NCBI GenBank assembly: GCA_036250195.1
Contig: JAVHZZ010000006.1
Location: 172,840,124-172,904,123 of the forward strand
Direction of reading: 5' to 3'
Source of the DNA: Mixophyes australis
Taxonomy: Eukaryota > Chordata > Amphibia > Anura > Limnodynastidae
DNA length: 64,000 nucleotides
The notes beneath the pieces were generated by a model that was not told the DNA's origin, made no database searches, and saw nothing but the letters and a program-made list of their open reading frames with translations. Each line of letters opens with the position of its first letter. Position 1 is the first letter of the stretch. Shown here one piece after another: positions 54,741 to 64,000 of the stretch. Position numbers and translations under genes: made by a program.

Positions 54741-55429
54741 AAGTGCCAACTTGTTAAAGAAAAATTTAAATATCGGTCAAATCAATCAATCTGAATTGCT
54801 TATACATTGTTTTCCCAGAGTGTGAGCGATGGCAAATCATTGAGACTAGCGACTGCATGTCACCGCTAATGATGTCAGGCGCAATCGATTTGTCTAGTTG
54901 TGTTAGTATCCCTGTATTCCCATAGATACTAATTTTTGCAATAGGAATTGCTAATGACAAGGCTTCTATTTCACAAAAGAAATCTAAGGACAATAAGAAT
55001 TACTCTTCCATTGAATTTGGTATTTACTCAAAAACAAACATCTTAAGGCTATACTAACTTAGACATTAGATATACTTGTATTGTACTAATATTCATTTAC
55101 TGAGTATTGGTACAGATTCTATATTACCTCGGGATATCAAACAAACTCTATTCTATATTCAACATTGCATGTGGTTAGTACTCAATTCTCATTGTCCGTG
55201 TCTGTGCTAAATTCACTTGCTCTTATCCTAAAATCAACATTACAACAAGGAGCATTGTCATTGTATAACCTGTATACTTTAAACTAATGTCAGCATTAAT
55301 ATCATTTATAACCTTATCTCAAGTGAATAAAAAGTCTATGACTATTGGGAAGAAGAGTTTCCCAGAGAAGCTGGCTGACCACACTAGCTGCTCTTGGTGA
55401 ATATATTTTTGTTCTGCTCTCTCCCTTTT
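54741..55429. other. Intergenic DNA, no gene seen
   Basis: AT-rich; nothing recognisable. Confidence 0.45.
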
Positions 55430-56390
55430 TCCTGCATCTGCTGTTCATTCTATGCAGCTTTGGCTGACGGGAATATATCCAGGAATGAAATGAAGTTTTT
55501 GTTTGTTTTGCATCCTTTTACACCCATTTATTTGCCCAAGATCCACAAACACTTGCTCTCACCCCAGGACGTCCCATTATTTCAGGGTTGGGTTCACTTG
55601 AAATCCTATATTTGTGATTCTACACACCTACTAAATGTTCTTCAAGATATTACATGGGAGGATGGATTCACATTTCTGACATTGGATGTGGAATTCTTAT
55701 ACACTAATATCCCCCATGATAAGAGTGTAAATGTCATCAGGGATGTTTTATAAAAAAGAAGAAAAGTTTCATATAGACACCAAAGGTTCCTTATTCATTA
55801 TATTTCCTTTATTCTCTCCCACAATTATTTTTTATTTGATGGTCAGCACTTTCAACAGGTGATGGGGACGGCCATGGGGACGCTCTTTGCCCCGAGCTAT
55901 GCCAACCTGTACATGGGTGCTTTTGAAGAAGTCTGCATGTGGGGGGTGAGTTCGGGGCAGACCTCATCCTCTATGGCCATTACATTGATAATTTTTTTAT
56001 CATTTGGAGAGGTAGCGAGGCACGTGCACTCGAGTTTGTTAATTATTTAAACATTAATGATTTTAATTTAAAATTTACTCACATGTTTCACGCTACACAC
56101 ATAGATTTCCTGGATGTATCCCTGTCGGCCATAGGTTCTGTCATCACTACTTCCACTTTCTTTAAGAAAGTTGATTTTAGTAACTACCTACATTTCTCTA
56201 ACGCCCACTATACTAAGTGGAAAAGAAACCTCCCAAAACAACAGTTTATGCATTTGCACCGTAATTGCTCTAATAAAAAAGTTTTTCTTAAACATGCTGT
56301 AGTTATGACCCAGAATTTTCTGGATCGAGGTTATCCTTCTGATCTTATTGATCAAACTATTTGTACTAGTGACGGGGGAGGGACTGGGAT
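55430..56390 (+). pseudogene. Penelope-like reverse transcriptase pseudogene
   Basis: Consecutive pieces in changing frames give YLPKIHKHLL, SYICDSTHLLNVLQD, LTLDVEFLYTNIPH, GTAMGTLFAPSYANLYMGAF, YIDNFFIIWRG, then NLPKQQFMHLHRNCSN and FLDRGYPSDLIDQ. These are the ordered reverse-transcriptase and thumb motifs of Penelope-like retroelements. The active-site YIDD is YIDN here. Stops and frame changes occur near 55753 and 55940, and no GIY-YIG endonuclease follows, since E3-type sequence starts at about 56400. It is a dead remnant. Confidence 0.88.
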
Positions 56391-56399
56391 CTCCTATAC

Positions 56400-57092
56400 T
56401 GTGTGATTGACAGGGGAGGGGAGGCTTGGCCTGCTATACTGTGTGAATGAAATGGGGACGGGGCTTGCTATACTGTGTGAATAAAAGGAGGGTGCTATAA
56501 TGTTTGAGGGAGTTTTTCTTTTTTTTATATATAATATGTGATATGAGGGAAAGGAGTGGGGTTGTCTTAATAGTACATGGGTGGGAGGTAGGCTATTAAT
56601 TTAATGGTGGAGTTTAGGTGGCGGCTAATTAATAATGGGTGTCATTTTATTTTTGGGGTGATGGTGGGGCAATTTAATTTATTGGTGGGCTATTTAATTT
56701 AATAGTGGGGCCTATTAAATTAAGATGACAAGACCTTTAATTTAATGCTGGGGTGGTTTGGTGCTATTAATTGAATGAGGAGCTGAGTTGGGGAGGAGGG
56801 ATATTTATTAAATGTGAATATTAATTATTTAATGCCTGGGGATGATCGTGGGAAATGGTTATATTAAACATAAATGCTGTTAATTTATTGCTGGGGTTGT
56901 TTGGAGGGAGAGTAATAGGTTTGTTTGTTAAATGGGAATACTATTAATTTAATGTTGGGGCTGAAAAGAGACCTAATTATTAAATGTGGGTGCTGTTGAT
57001 TTAATTCTGGGAATGGTTGGCATTTTCTACATTTCATGTACCCATTTTTTTTTCTGATAAGGCCTCCAAGCATCCAGACAAGCAGCAACTGA
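56400..57092. mobile_element. hAT family E fragment E3, left part
   Basis: Repeated phrases such as TTAATTTAATG(T/C)TGGGG(C/T)TG, CTAATTATTAAATGTGGGTG and GCATTTTCTACATT match E1 38530-38800. The sequence resumes after C2 at 61534 (ACCAGCAGCTACAGGTGGGG, GAACAAGTAGGAGAGAGCAG), matching E1 38805-38855. The CAGGG termini are not visible. Confidence 0.65.
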
Positions 57093-57100
57093 TCTAAGAC
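57093..57100. repeat. Left target-site duplication of C2
   Basis: TCTAAGAC, repeated exactly at 61526-61533. Confidence 0.93.
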
Positions 57101-57571
57101 TAGAGATGTTCACTGACCCCGTGTTCTGGTTTTGGTTTTGGATCTGGATTAACTTTGTGTTTTGGCTTTGGTTTTGGTTCTGAAAAAACAGCCCTTGCGT
57201 GTTTTGGTTTTGGTTTTAGATCCCTATTTTTTCCTAAAATCCCTATTTATTTATTTTAAAATCACATAATTTTATTTTTTTTCCCTACATTATTATTAAC
57301 CTCAATAACACTAATGTCAAGTAATTTGCAGTCATTTTTAACCACCTCACAGGTCACAATATTATTTTCATACACTTTCAAACAAAAACTGCAGCGACCT
57401 GGCTGGATGCTAAGTGACAGAGCAATGACAAAAACACACAGCAGTTCATAGCACATCTAGGAAACATTTCCACACAGCAGTGGCAGAAAAGAAAAGTGGT
57501 GCAAGTGGAATTGTCATTGCGCCCTTTCACCCACCCTTATGTAAGATATTGAAAAGGACATGTACAGTTTA

Positions 57572-57636
57572 ACAAAGCAAGCACTCCAGCGACAAGCAGT
57601 GCCACTTTTGTGGCTGAAGTGCTTGGTTTGTTTGGG
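57572..57636 (-). other. 3'UTR hairpin of C2, slightly decayed
   Basis: AACAAAGCAAGCACTCCAGC (+GACAA) faces TTGTGGCTGAAGTGCTTGG (+TTTGTT). Three of about 25 pairs are mismatched. It is the same hairpin as C1 45466-45523. Confidence 0.8.
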
Positions 57637-58668
57637 TCCCCACAAACCAAGCTAACAATGGGTTTAAGGCACCTAAGCAAACAGTGCTGTTAATGAACTC
57701 TACTATGGCAAGTCATACACCAGTGGAAGCAGTTCTTGCCAGTGATAAGAAGAAGGCCATTGTCATGCCTGGACATAAGACCAAAAAATCCACCTTTATG
57801 TGTGGAATTAGTTTTACACAAATCCTGACAACAGTTGTCCAGCCATTTATAGCATTGTAAAGTCTGTAGAGGTGGGGATCTTAACCATCTAGGAACCTCA
57901 TCCATGTTACGCTGCTTAAAGCAAGTTCATGGAAAGCTTGTGTGAAAATCAGAAACTTATGCTAAAAAATAACAACAGGCAGTCCAGCATCAGCTACCTC
58001 GCTTCTCTCAGCTAGATCCCAGCACCTGCAATCTACAGCCCCAACACCTTCATCATCAATATCCTCACAAGTGATCCGAGTTAGTCCTGCCTCCAAGCTT
58101 CTAAGGCGAGATGACTCCTCCCCTATCCAGGACTTCTCAGAAGAATCTTTGAGCGTTAGGCCCATTTCTGCTGCTCCTGCTGCTGGGGGTGGATCTTCAA
58201 CCCAGAAGCAGACCAAGAAGAAGACTGTTAAACAATCCCCTGCAAGAGGAAGCAAGTATGAAAGCTGTCACCCAGTCGCAAAGCGGATCACAGACACCAT
58301 GGCGACTATACTAGTATTAGATTTGCATCCAATATCCACTATTAATGCAGCTGGTTTTAGAAAGTTACTTGAGGTCTTCTGTCCCCGTTACCAAATTATA
58401 TCACAACAACATATTACTAGAAAATCTATTCCTCACCTCTACCAGAAGGTTCGTAAAAATGTAGTTATTGGGCTGCAAATGCCATTCTACCCATTGTACA
58501 CTTAACCACAGATATGCGAAACTGAGCAAACTAAAGGTTATATGTTTGTGACAGCCCATTGGGTTGGTGATTCGCCCTCACCAGCGAGGACAGCAGCAGC
58601 ATGTACCCAAGAACGTCACATTTTTCAGCGGCAGGCTACTCTGTGTATCATCTGCTCCACTAAGAGGC

Positions 58669-58669
58669 A

Positions 58670-58700
<31 letters not shown>

Positions 58701-59140
58701 GATTTGTAACACACCACAGTGCTCCACAGCGCCGTACAGTAGGGAAGACAAGGACATACATAAAACAGGACATACGTAAAACAAGAACAAGCAAGGCAGA
58801 CAAAATCAATGGAGAAATAAAAGCAAAGGGTATGGAGGACCCTGTTTATAAGAGAGCTTACATTCTAAAGGGAAGAGGGCAGAGCTGATAGTTGTGAGGG
58901 TGCATTAGTATGAATAGTGCTATCGAGGAAAAGGTCACTTCTAAAAAAGTGATGGGTTTTCAAAGAGCATCTAAAGATTTGAAGGCTGTGGGAAAGTCTG
59001 ATTGAGTGTGGTAGGAAATTCCATAAGTGGGGAGCAGCACGGGAGAAGTCTTGAAGACAGGAGCGAGAGGTGGTTATCAGAGACGAGACAAGGCGCAGGT
59101 CAGAGGTAATACCGCTGAAACCTGTTTGAAAAATTAAGTC
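58669..59140 (-). mobile_element. L2-like LINE 3' fragment in C2
   Basis: The minus strand encodes the end of an L2-type ORF2 (RAAPHLWNFLPHSIRLSHSL and RCSLKTHHFF), then the 3' UTR (AGAATGTAAGCTCTCTTATA, GCTGTGGAGCACTGTGGTGT) and an (AAT)n tail of about nine triplets at 58669-58698. It sits at the same codon position (AAGAGGCAT) as the LINE tail of C0. It is 5'-truncated and adds some protein-coding remnant that C0 has lost. Confidence 0.85.
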
Positions 59141-59224
59141 TAATGTCATTTCAACATGGCTTATCCTGCTTGGACTCTCCTGAGGAAATGTGATTTCTAG
59201 TACTATCCCTAGTACTATCAGCAC

Positions 59225-59755
59225 TGGGCTGGCTCTTTCTAGGGGGGGGGGCGCTCATTTTTTTTGGCGGACCCCACTCCCTAGGGAATCAGTCTAGGGT
59301 TGGTTAGTCATTATGGCAGGGGGACCCCTGCCGCGCGTCCCACTGCTATCGTGCCGCCAACCCTGGCTGGTTTGCCTAGTGCTGGTAAAGTGAAAATCGG
59401 GGAGACCCCACGCAAAATTTTTCGCCGATTTTCACAGGACCAGCACTAGTCAGGCAGCACTAGGGTTAAGCAAAAATAGCATGGGGACCCCAAGCAGCGT
59501 GTTGTATCTGGCGTGTTTAGAAGCAAACTCTCCTGAGTTTGCTAACTCGCAGCTTTATACATTGGAGACTTGTATAGCTGCAGTGGCAAACAGTGGTGAG
59601 TTTGATCTCTGGCGATTTTGCAAGTAGCGATTTTGACAGAAGCAGAACTCTGGCGATTTTGTATGAAAACTCAGCTTCATACATCGGCGAGTTTCAACTC
59701 TCCCGAGAAAATCGCTGGAGTTGCAAAATCGCAGCTTGATACATTTACCCCCTAG
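59225..59755. repeat. Unclassified repeat in C2
   Basis: It starts in AGCACTGGGCTGGCTC and ends in GCTTGATACATTTACCCCC. The middle holds a G-run near 59242, CACCAGCACTAGGC-type inverted phrases (CTAGTGCTGGTAAAGTGAAA and TTTTCACAGGACCAGCACTA) and repeated GCGATTTTGCAA and GAAACTC(C)GCC motifs. A fragment of the same material is at 10700-10795. I cannot classify it. Confidence 0.45.
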
Positions 59756-59945
59756 TGTTGATGCAGATGAGTCTGCACAACATTTTGACATTTGGTCTGG
59801 TCTAAAAGAATAGCCCAAAAATAGTGACAACTCTTCCGTAAAATGAACTACAAATTCCTTGAGGAAGGCCATTACCGGCAATTACATCAAAGTACACAGA
59901 CTTCTGTGATGATGGATTCCAGCGGGGATGAATTAGTATTGTTTG

Positions 59946-60597
59946 TGTCAGGCGCCGTCCCACGATCTCCCGGGACGGCCGCCTGTGTACCCCTTCAGCG
60001 CGTCTGGTTGCTAAGCAGCAACTTTCGCCCAGCCACCGCATACTATAGCGCTTCCCCATTGCTAGGTAACGGGATGCTATGCCACAATCTCCATGGTGCT
60101 AGTTATGACAGCGCTGCGGCGCTGCTCCTCTATTGGGCCACTGAAATATTTAAACCCCTCCTGACCCACCTACCAGTGCCAGAGTATCAGGTCCCTACCT
60201 GCCTCCAGCATTTCCTAAGTGTTCCAGTATCTTTGCCTGTTTCCTGATATTTGCCTGCCTGCCTCTGACCCTTGTGACCCGGACTGCCTTTGACTACACC
60301 TTTTGGATCTCTCTCTGTACCGTGCTTCCAGAATGCTACCGACCCGGCTTGGCTCACCTTCCCTTCGGATTCTCCTTGTGTACCTCCATTGCCTGCACAG
60401 TTACCGACCCGGCTTGTCTGACAATTCTTCTCTCGTGCTTCGCTATCCAAATCGTCGAAGGAACGCGACCTGCGTGTCTCCTGCAGCTGAGTCCATATCT
60501 CCTTGCGGGGCTCCCTGGTGAACACCAGGGGCACGTTAGACTCTGCACCTTCCCTCGAGTGCCAACGATAGCAGGTACGCCACACTAAGTCGTGACA
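59946..60597 (+). mobile_element. Solo LTR, Gypsy-like, 652 bp
   Basis: It starts TGTCAGGCGCC and ends GTCGTGACA, the same family as 6731-7372. A perfect 5-bp duplication GTTTG lies at 59941-59945 and 60598-60602. C0 near 16390 gives the empty site. A TATA-like ATATTTAAACC lies near 60147, and CCTGGTGAACACCAGG forms a short hairpin near 60514. Confidence 0.92.
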
Positions 60598-60639
60598 GTT
60601 TGAGGATCATGTACACACTGATGAGGGTGAATATGATGA

Positions 60640-61525
60640 GAGTATATTGCAGGTACTGAGAACTAGCTGAGAGAAGGGAGCTAGCTGATGCTGGTATGCT
60701 TGGGTAGAATGGCATGCTGGCAATTTTATGTTTTTCTACAGTAAACATTCACTTTTATTAGAGAGGTGTTTTATTCTTTAAAAAGGTACAAGCTTTTTAT
60801 TTACATTTTTGTTTCCCAGCCTTAAAACCACTATGCACTTGAACATATACTTTAGCACTTTAGTAGAGGGATTAATATCATCATGACTGAGACTGGAGAG
60901 TGACAAGAACAATGTGACTGGATAGTGACAAGGACACTGACACCCCTCCTGTTTCTGTATGAGCTATGGCACAGTAAAATCTGACTTGAGACTTTGAATA
61001 ACACTGCCAGTCCTATTCTTTGAATTTCTGTTTTAGCACTAAACACTGCCACCTCTCCTATTTCTGGGTGAGTTATGGCACAGTACACTGTAACTGCAGA
61101 TTTTGAAGAACACTGCCAACCCTATTATTTCTATTTCAGCAATTACAATTAGCAATGGAGCTCTTCTCTTTGTGTGTTTCCTATATAACACAGTACAATG
61201 TGACTGCAGATTTAGAAGACCAAGCCTGCCAGCCCTATTATTTCTATTTCAGCAATGACAATTAGCAACCAATTAGCAATGGAGCAATGGAGCTCTCCTG
61301 AATGTCACTGGAGACTTTGAAGAACACTGCTACCCCTCCTCTTTCTTTTGGAGGGTGGTACTTATAGAATCCAAAACTCGAGAGATCCAACAACGTATCA
61401 ATGACGTTTTGCCTCGTTTTCAATTCCGAGGGTGCGCAAAAGTAACGAGATGGCTCGGCTCTGTACTCGGATGTGCTAAGTTCGAGTGTGTTCGGCTCTC
61501 GGGGAACTGAGCCTGAGCATCTGTA
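60640..61525 (-). repeat. Inverted 5' end of family C (right arm of C2)
   Basis: It reads in reverse through N-terminal codons (MPFYP at about 60715), leader repeats (TTAGCAATGGAGCTCT near 61150 and 61280), a TATA-like box replaced by TACTTATAGAATC near 61359, and the terminus. The part nearest the junction (CTAGCTGAGAGAAGGGAGCT) is also found at the equivalent place in C0. Confidence 0.8.
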
Positions 61526-61590
61526 TCTAAGACACCAGCAGCTACAGGTGGGGAAAGTGACAAGAACAAGTAGGAGAGAGCAGGACAGTC
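61526..61590. mobile_element. Right target duplication of C2 and E3 right part
   Basis: TCTAAGAC (61526-61533), then E-type sequence to about 61590 matching E1 38805-38855. Confidence 0.7.
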
Positions 61591-63679
61591 TACCAACTCT
61601 CCTGAATCTGGTGGGATAGTCCCCAATTTGGGTGGCTGTCTTGCTTATTCAGGATTTGGTCCGCCTACAAGGACAGTTGGGAGTTATGTCCCGCTTCACA
61701 CTGTACTGCTTGTGAAGGCAGAACTGCATGCTCCTAACAGTAGTGCACACAGTTTTGCCTGTGTATTTGTCTAGAATTTGTCTAAAATGATAACCTCCTG
61801 TCTTAAGTGCACTAGCCCCCCTTTGCAGCACTGCATGGTATTAGGTAGGCCCCAGTCATTGGTTTCCCCGGTAGGCCCTTCATGCCCCAGTCCAACATTG
61901 CTTAGAGTTCATCATACAAACTGTTTTTGGACTATATGAAAGAAAGGTTAAATGCAGGAAAAGACATTAAACATTATTTATTAACTTTCCCCTTGACAAT
62001 CTTTAGTCTGTATCAATTGTAGCACCCTATTTGATGTTACACCCAGAGGAGACACGCCTGGAATGGTTACTTAGCAACATAAGGCTGGTATGAACTGAGC
62101 AGTATTGTGTGGTAAATGTGTGACCTGTGACAGAGGAGAGGAGGTCCCGGAGTCCCCTGGCAAATTTGGGAGCTGGTCTGTGGCCTGCTGTTATGAGGGC
62201 CAAAGTACATCATGACTGAGAGAATATGAGTGAAATGAGATTTGAGGGGGAATTTACCACATAGCAAGGCTGCATTTAAAAAAGACAAGGAATCCCCAAG
62301 TCCATAGGAACAGAGTGGACACCATAAAGGGTGTTATAGCCCAAGGGGTAAGAGGCTGCAAGAGGACACTAATGAGAGAGTGTCAGATATGCCAAGCAAG
62401 GCTGAGAATGCACCAGAGAGGATATCAGAGCCTGCGCAAATTTGAGCGAATGTGAGCATCCCAGGGGGGCAGAGAGAGCACAGTGAGAATGTGTTAGAGT
62501 CCAAAGAATATCATTCCCGCAGGGGAGGAAAGAGTAACCGTGGTCCCTAATTAAAAGTGAGCTGGCCTGTGTTAAAATAAAGAGAACACAACATGTGAAA
62601 GAGCTGAACTGAGAAAAGGGTTATCGTTATAATTGTATTAAGTAGAAGATGTCCCAGATGTGGCAAATGTTTAACAGTGTTAATATGGTGAAAGCATGTG
62701 TAATACCCTGCAGGTATATTACAACATGCACTCATTCAGAAAACTACATCTTCCAGAATGACTCTGGGACATTCATTGCAAATGGCGTCAGTCATTTTTG
62801 GGCGGGATAAACTGCAAACTAAAGCGCCAGACTATACTAGAAGCATGCAGAGACAGTTAGACACTGCCACAAGTTAAAAAAATGCCATGAGTTTGGCATG
62901 CATACGTTTGCGCCTGTTGGCACCAACACAAGCTTCAATCAGAAGCCAGAGGTGAATAGTATATAAACTGTACAGTTGTAAAAAGCAGTGACATCACAAA
63001 CATACACAGTTACAGTATTAAGATCCACATTCATATGTCGAAGGGTCCTGACCTCCTAAAAACTCGACGTGTCATTGGATGATTCCACGGGTCATTGTTC
63101 CTTGAGATTGCCAGGAGTCGTTCCTCAGATTCCTGCCTCTAGACCTGTACAAACTGGTCTGTGAACTGGCTATTTGGTGTATGAAAAGTGATATTATTTA
63201 TAACTAGCGTTTACAAGGTATGAACGCTGCATAAATAACACCGGAAATGTTCTCATAAGATTGCGAACAGAATAAGACCAAACTCGATGTCATTATTATG
63301 TTGGTAACATTAATTAGTTTTTTCCCAACATTAAATGTTATAATTCTCTAAAATAAATAGATTAAACTTATTCGCATGTTGCTATTTGCTAAAATATTTA
63401 TTCGATTCCATACTAATCGCATCACAACAACTATTAGTGTGCAGAAATTATTGATTACCACATTCATCCAATTAATTAACTTTAACAGTTGGCAACTGAG
63501 TGAGTATGTATTTAAGGGGTGGTACATTGTGCCACGACATTGGGCCAAATCTCCCAAATATGCTATAGTAATAAAATAAAATAATGAGACATGAAGGTAA
63601 AACTTAAAATAAATGAGAGTGGTGCTGCTGCCCTCTCAATTCTGCTGAATATGGTTTCATGTGGTTTGTAATGAAGCTG
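61591..63679. other. Intergenic DNA, no gene seen
   Basis: A possible short DNA element lies at 61590-61690 (CTACCAACTCTCCTGAATCT against CAAGGACAGTTGGGAG). The region 62040-62560 is GA-rich with phrases such as GAGAGGAGGTCCCGGAGTCC, but it has no coding signature. The rest is AT-rich and unrecognised. Confidence 0.45.
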
Positions 63680-64000
63680 GGGCAGCACAGTGGCCTAGTG
63701 GTTAGCACTTCTGCCTCACAGCACTGGGGTCATGAGTTCAATTCCCAACCATGGCCTTATCTGTGTGGAGTTTGTATGTGCTGTGTTTGCGTGGGTTTCC
63801 TCCGGGTGCTCCGGTTTCCTCCCACACTCCAAAGACATACTAGTAGGCTAATTGGCCTTGACACTAGTCTCTCCCTCTCTGTCTGTCTCCCTCCCTCTCT
63901 GTCTGTCTGTGTGTGAGTGTGTGTCTATATTAGGGAATTTAGACTGTAAACTCCAGTGGGGCAGGGACTGATGTGAATGGGTTCTCTGTACAGCACTGTG
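63680..64000 (+). mobile_element. tRNA-derived SINE, cut by the window end
   Basis: Box A-like TGGCCTAGTGGTTAGCACT and box B-like GAGTTCAATTCCC are intact. The middle block CTCCGGTTTCCTCCCACACT and the GGGAATTTAGACTGTAAACT segment follow. The 3' tail lies beyond the window. It differs from 12146-12501 by a small gap near 63790 and an expanded CT/GT tract. Confidence 0.85.

Larger units (their letters stand above)
57707..60650 (+). pseudogene. hAT transposase pseudogene of C2
   Basis: Forward pieces follow the A1 protein: PVEAVLASDKKKAIVMPGHK-type codons near 57720, a degenerate BED finger near 57850-57930, a 144-codon ORF at 58071-58505 (SPASKLLRRDDSSPIQDFSE and VKQSPARGSKYESCHPVAKR), the first catalytic block broken near 58515, then a second block near 59150-59190. 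It resumes at 59756 and ends in KMNYKFLEEGHYRQLH and DVHTDEGEYDE. An L2 tail (58669-59140), an unclassified repeat (59225-59755) and a solo LTR (59946-60597) interrupt it. Many stops and shifts; inactive. Confidence 0.85.
57101..61525. mobile_element. hAT element C2 with inverted coding segment
   Basis: TCTAAGAC duplications flank it. The left end (TAGAGATGTTCACTGACCCC) is the 3' UTR of family C in reverse, as in C1. The right end (complement of TACAGATGCTCAGGCTC) is the 5' end in reverse. Between them the transposase remnant reads forward (57707-60650), opposite to both ends. At 60640-60700 the C-terminal codons join the inverted 5' region at the same junction as in C0. It also contains an L2 tail, an unclassified repeat and a solo LTR. 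Confidence 0.9.

Noticed and set aside
58578..58790. 70-codon minus-strand ORF with Asn run
   Set aside because: It reads across the (ATT)n tail of the L2 fragment into hAT sequence.
60274..60588. 104-codon + strand and 132-codon - strand ORFs
   Set aside because: Both lie within the solo LTR at 59946-60597 and have no homology to retroelement proteins.

Overview
This is eukaryotic, almost certainly vertebrate, DNA that is nearly all transposable elements. I found no host protein-coding gene, no rRNA gene and no functional tRNA gene. Nested hAT elements, tRNA-derived SINEs with L2-like (GAT)n tails, L2-like 3' tails, Gypsy-like solo LTRs, a Tc1 element, a Penelope-like reverse transcriptase and a palindromic MITE whose arms read GCTATAGGCAACAT suggest an amphibian, probably a frog. 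The organism is an inference from repeat content; no host gene anchors it.

Five groups of hAT sequence are named here for convenience. Family A: an old truncated copy A0 (2080-10700), a structurally complete copy A1 (22383-28850) with an open 997-codon transposase, and an internally deleted chimera A2 (45773-47974). Family C: C0 (about 14370-19900), C1 (45004-49600) and C2 (57101-61525), all broken. Family D: D1 (4645-10656) and D2 (33576-40844), both missing the catalytic core. Family E: E1 (36739-39292), E2 (21525-22186) and fragment E3 (56400-57092 plus 61534-61590), with CAGGG ends. Small hAT-type MITEs lie at 44653-44833 and 52843-52971. Families A, C and D share the terminal octamer TAGAGATG (TAGGGATG at one D end), 8-bp target duplications, a TATA-like box roughly 160-180 bases inside the 5' end, a tandem array before the ATG, an N-terminal TRSGKER motif, a BED zinc finger and a C-terminal SERVFS block.

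Insertions are stacked and can be ordered. A0 was hit by D1, which was hit by a solo LTR. An L2-like tail was hit by D2, which was hit by E1. C1 was hit by A2. A MITE-like element was hit by Tc1, which was hit by a solo LTR. E3 was hit by C2, which also carries a solo LTR and an L2 fragment. Sister copies supply the empty sites for several of these, so boundaries and target duplications are well supported. The only gene that looks able to make a full-length protein is the A1 transposase at 24158-27151; it could in principle mobilise A2 and perhaps relatives with similar ends.

The most interesting structures are: a 19-23 bp hairpin downstream of the transposase stop in families C and D whose stem has two compensated base-pair changes; arrays of GC-rich hairpins in the D 3' ends; family C copies with an inverted duplicate of their own 5' end and a shared embedded LINE tail; and the A/D chimera A2. 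The remaining stretches (1-2079, 10.8-14.3 kb, 28.9-33.5 kb, 40.9-44.6 kb, 53-55.4 kb, 61.6-63.7 kb) look like ordinary AT-rich intergenic or intronic DNA with old repeat fragments.
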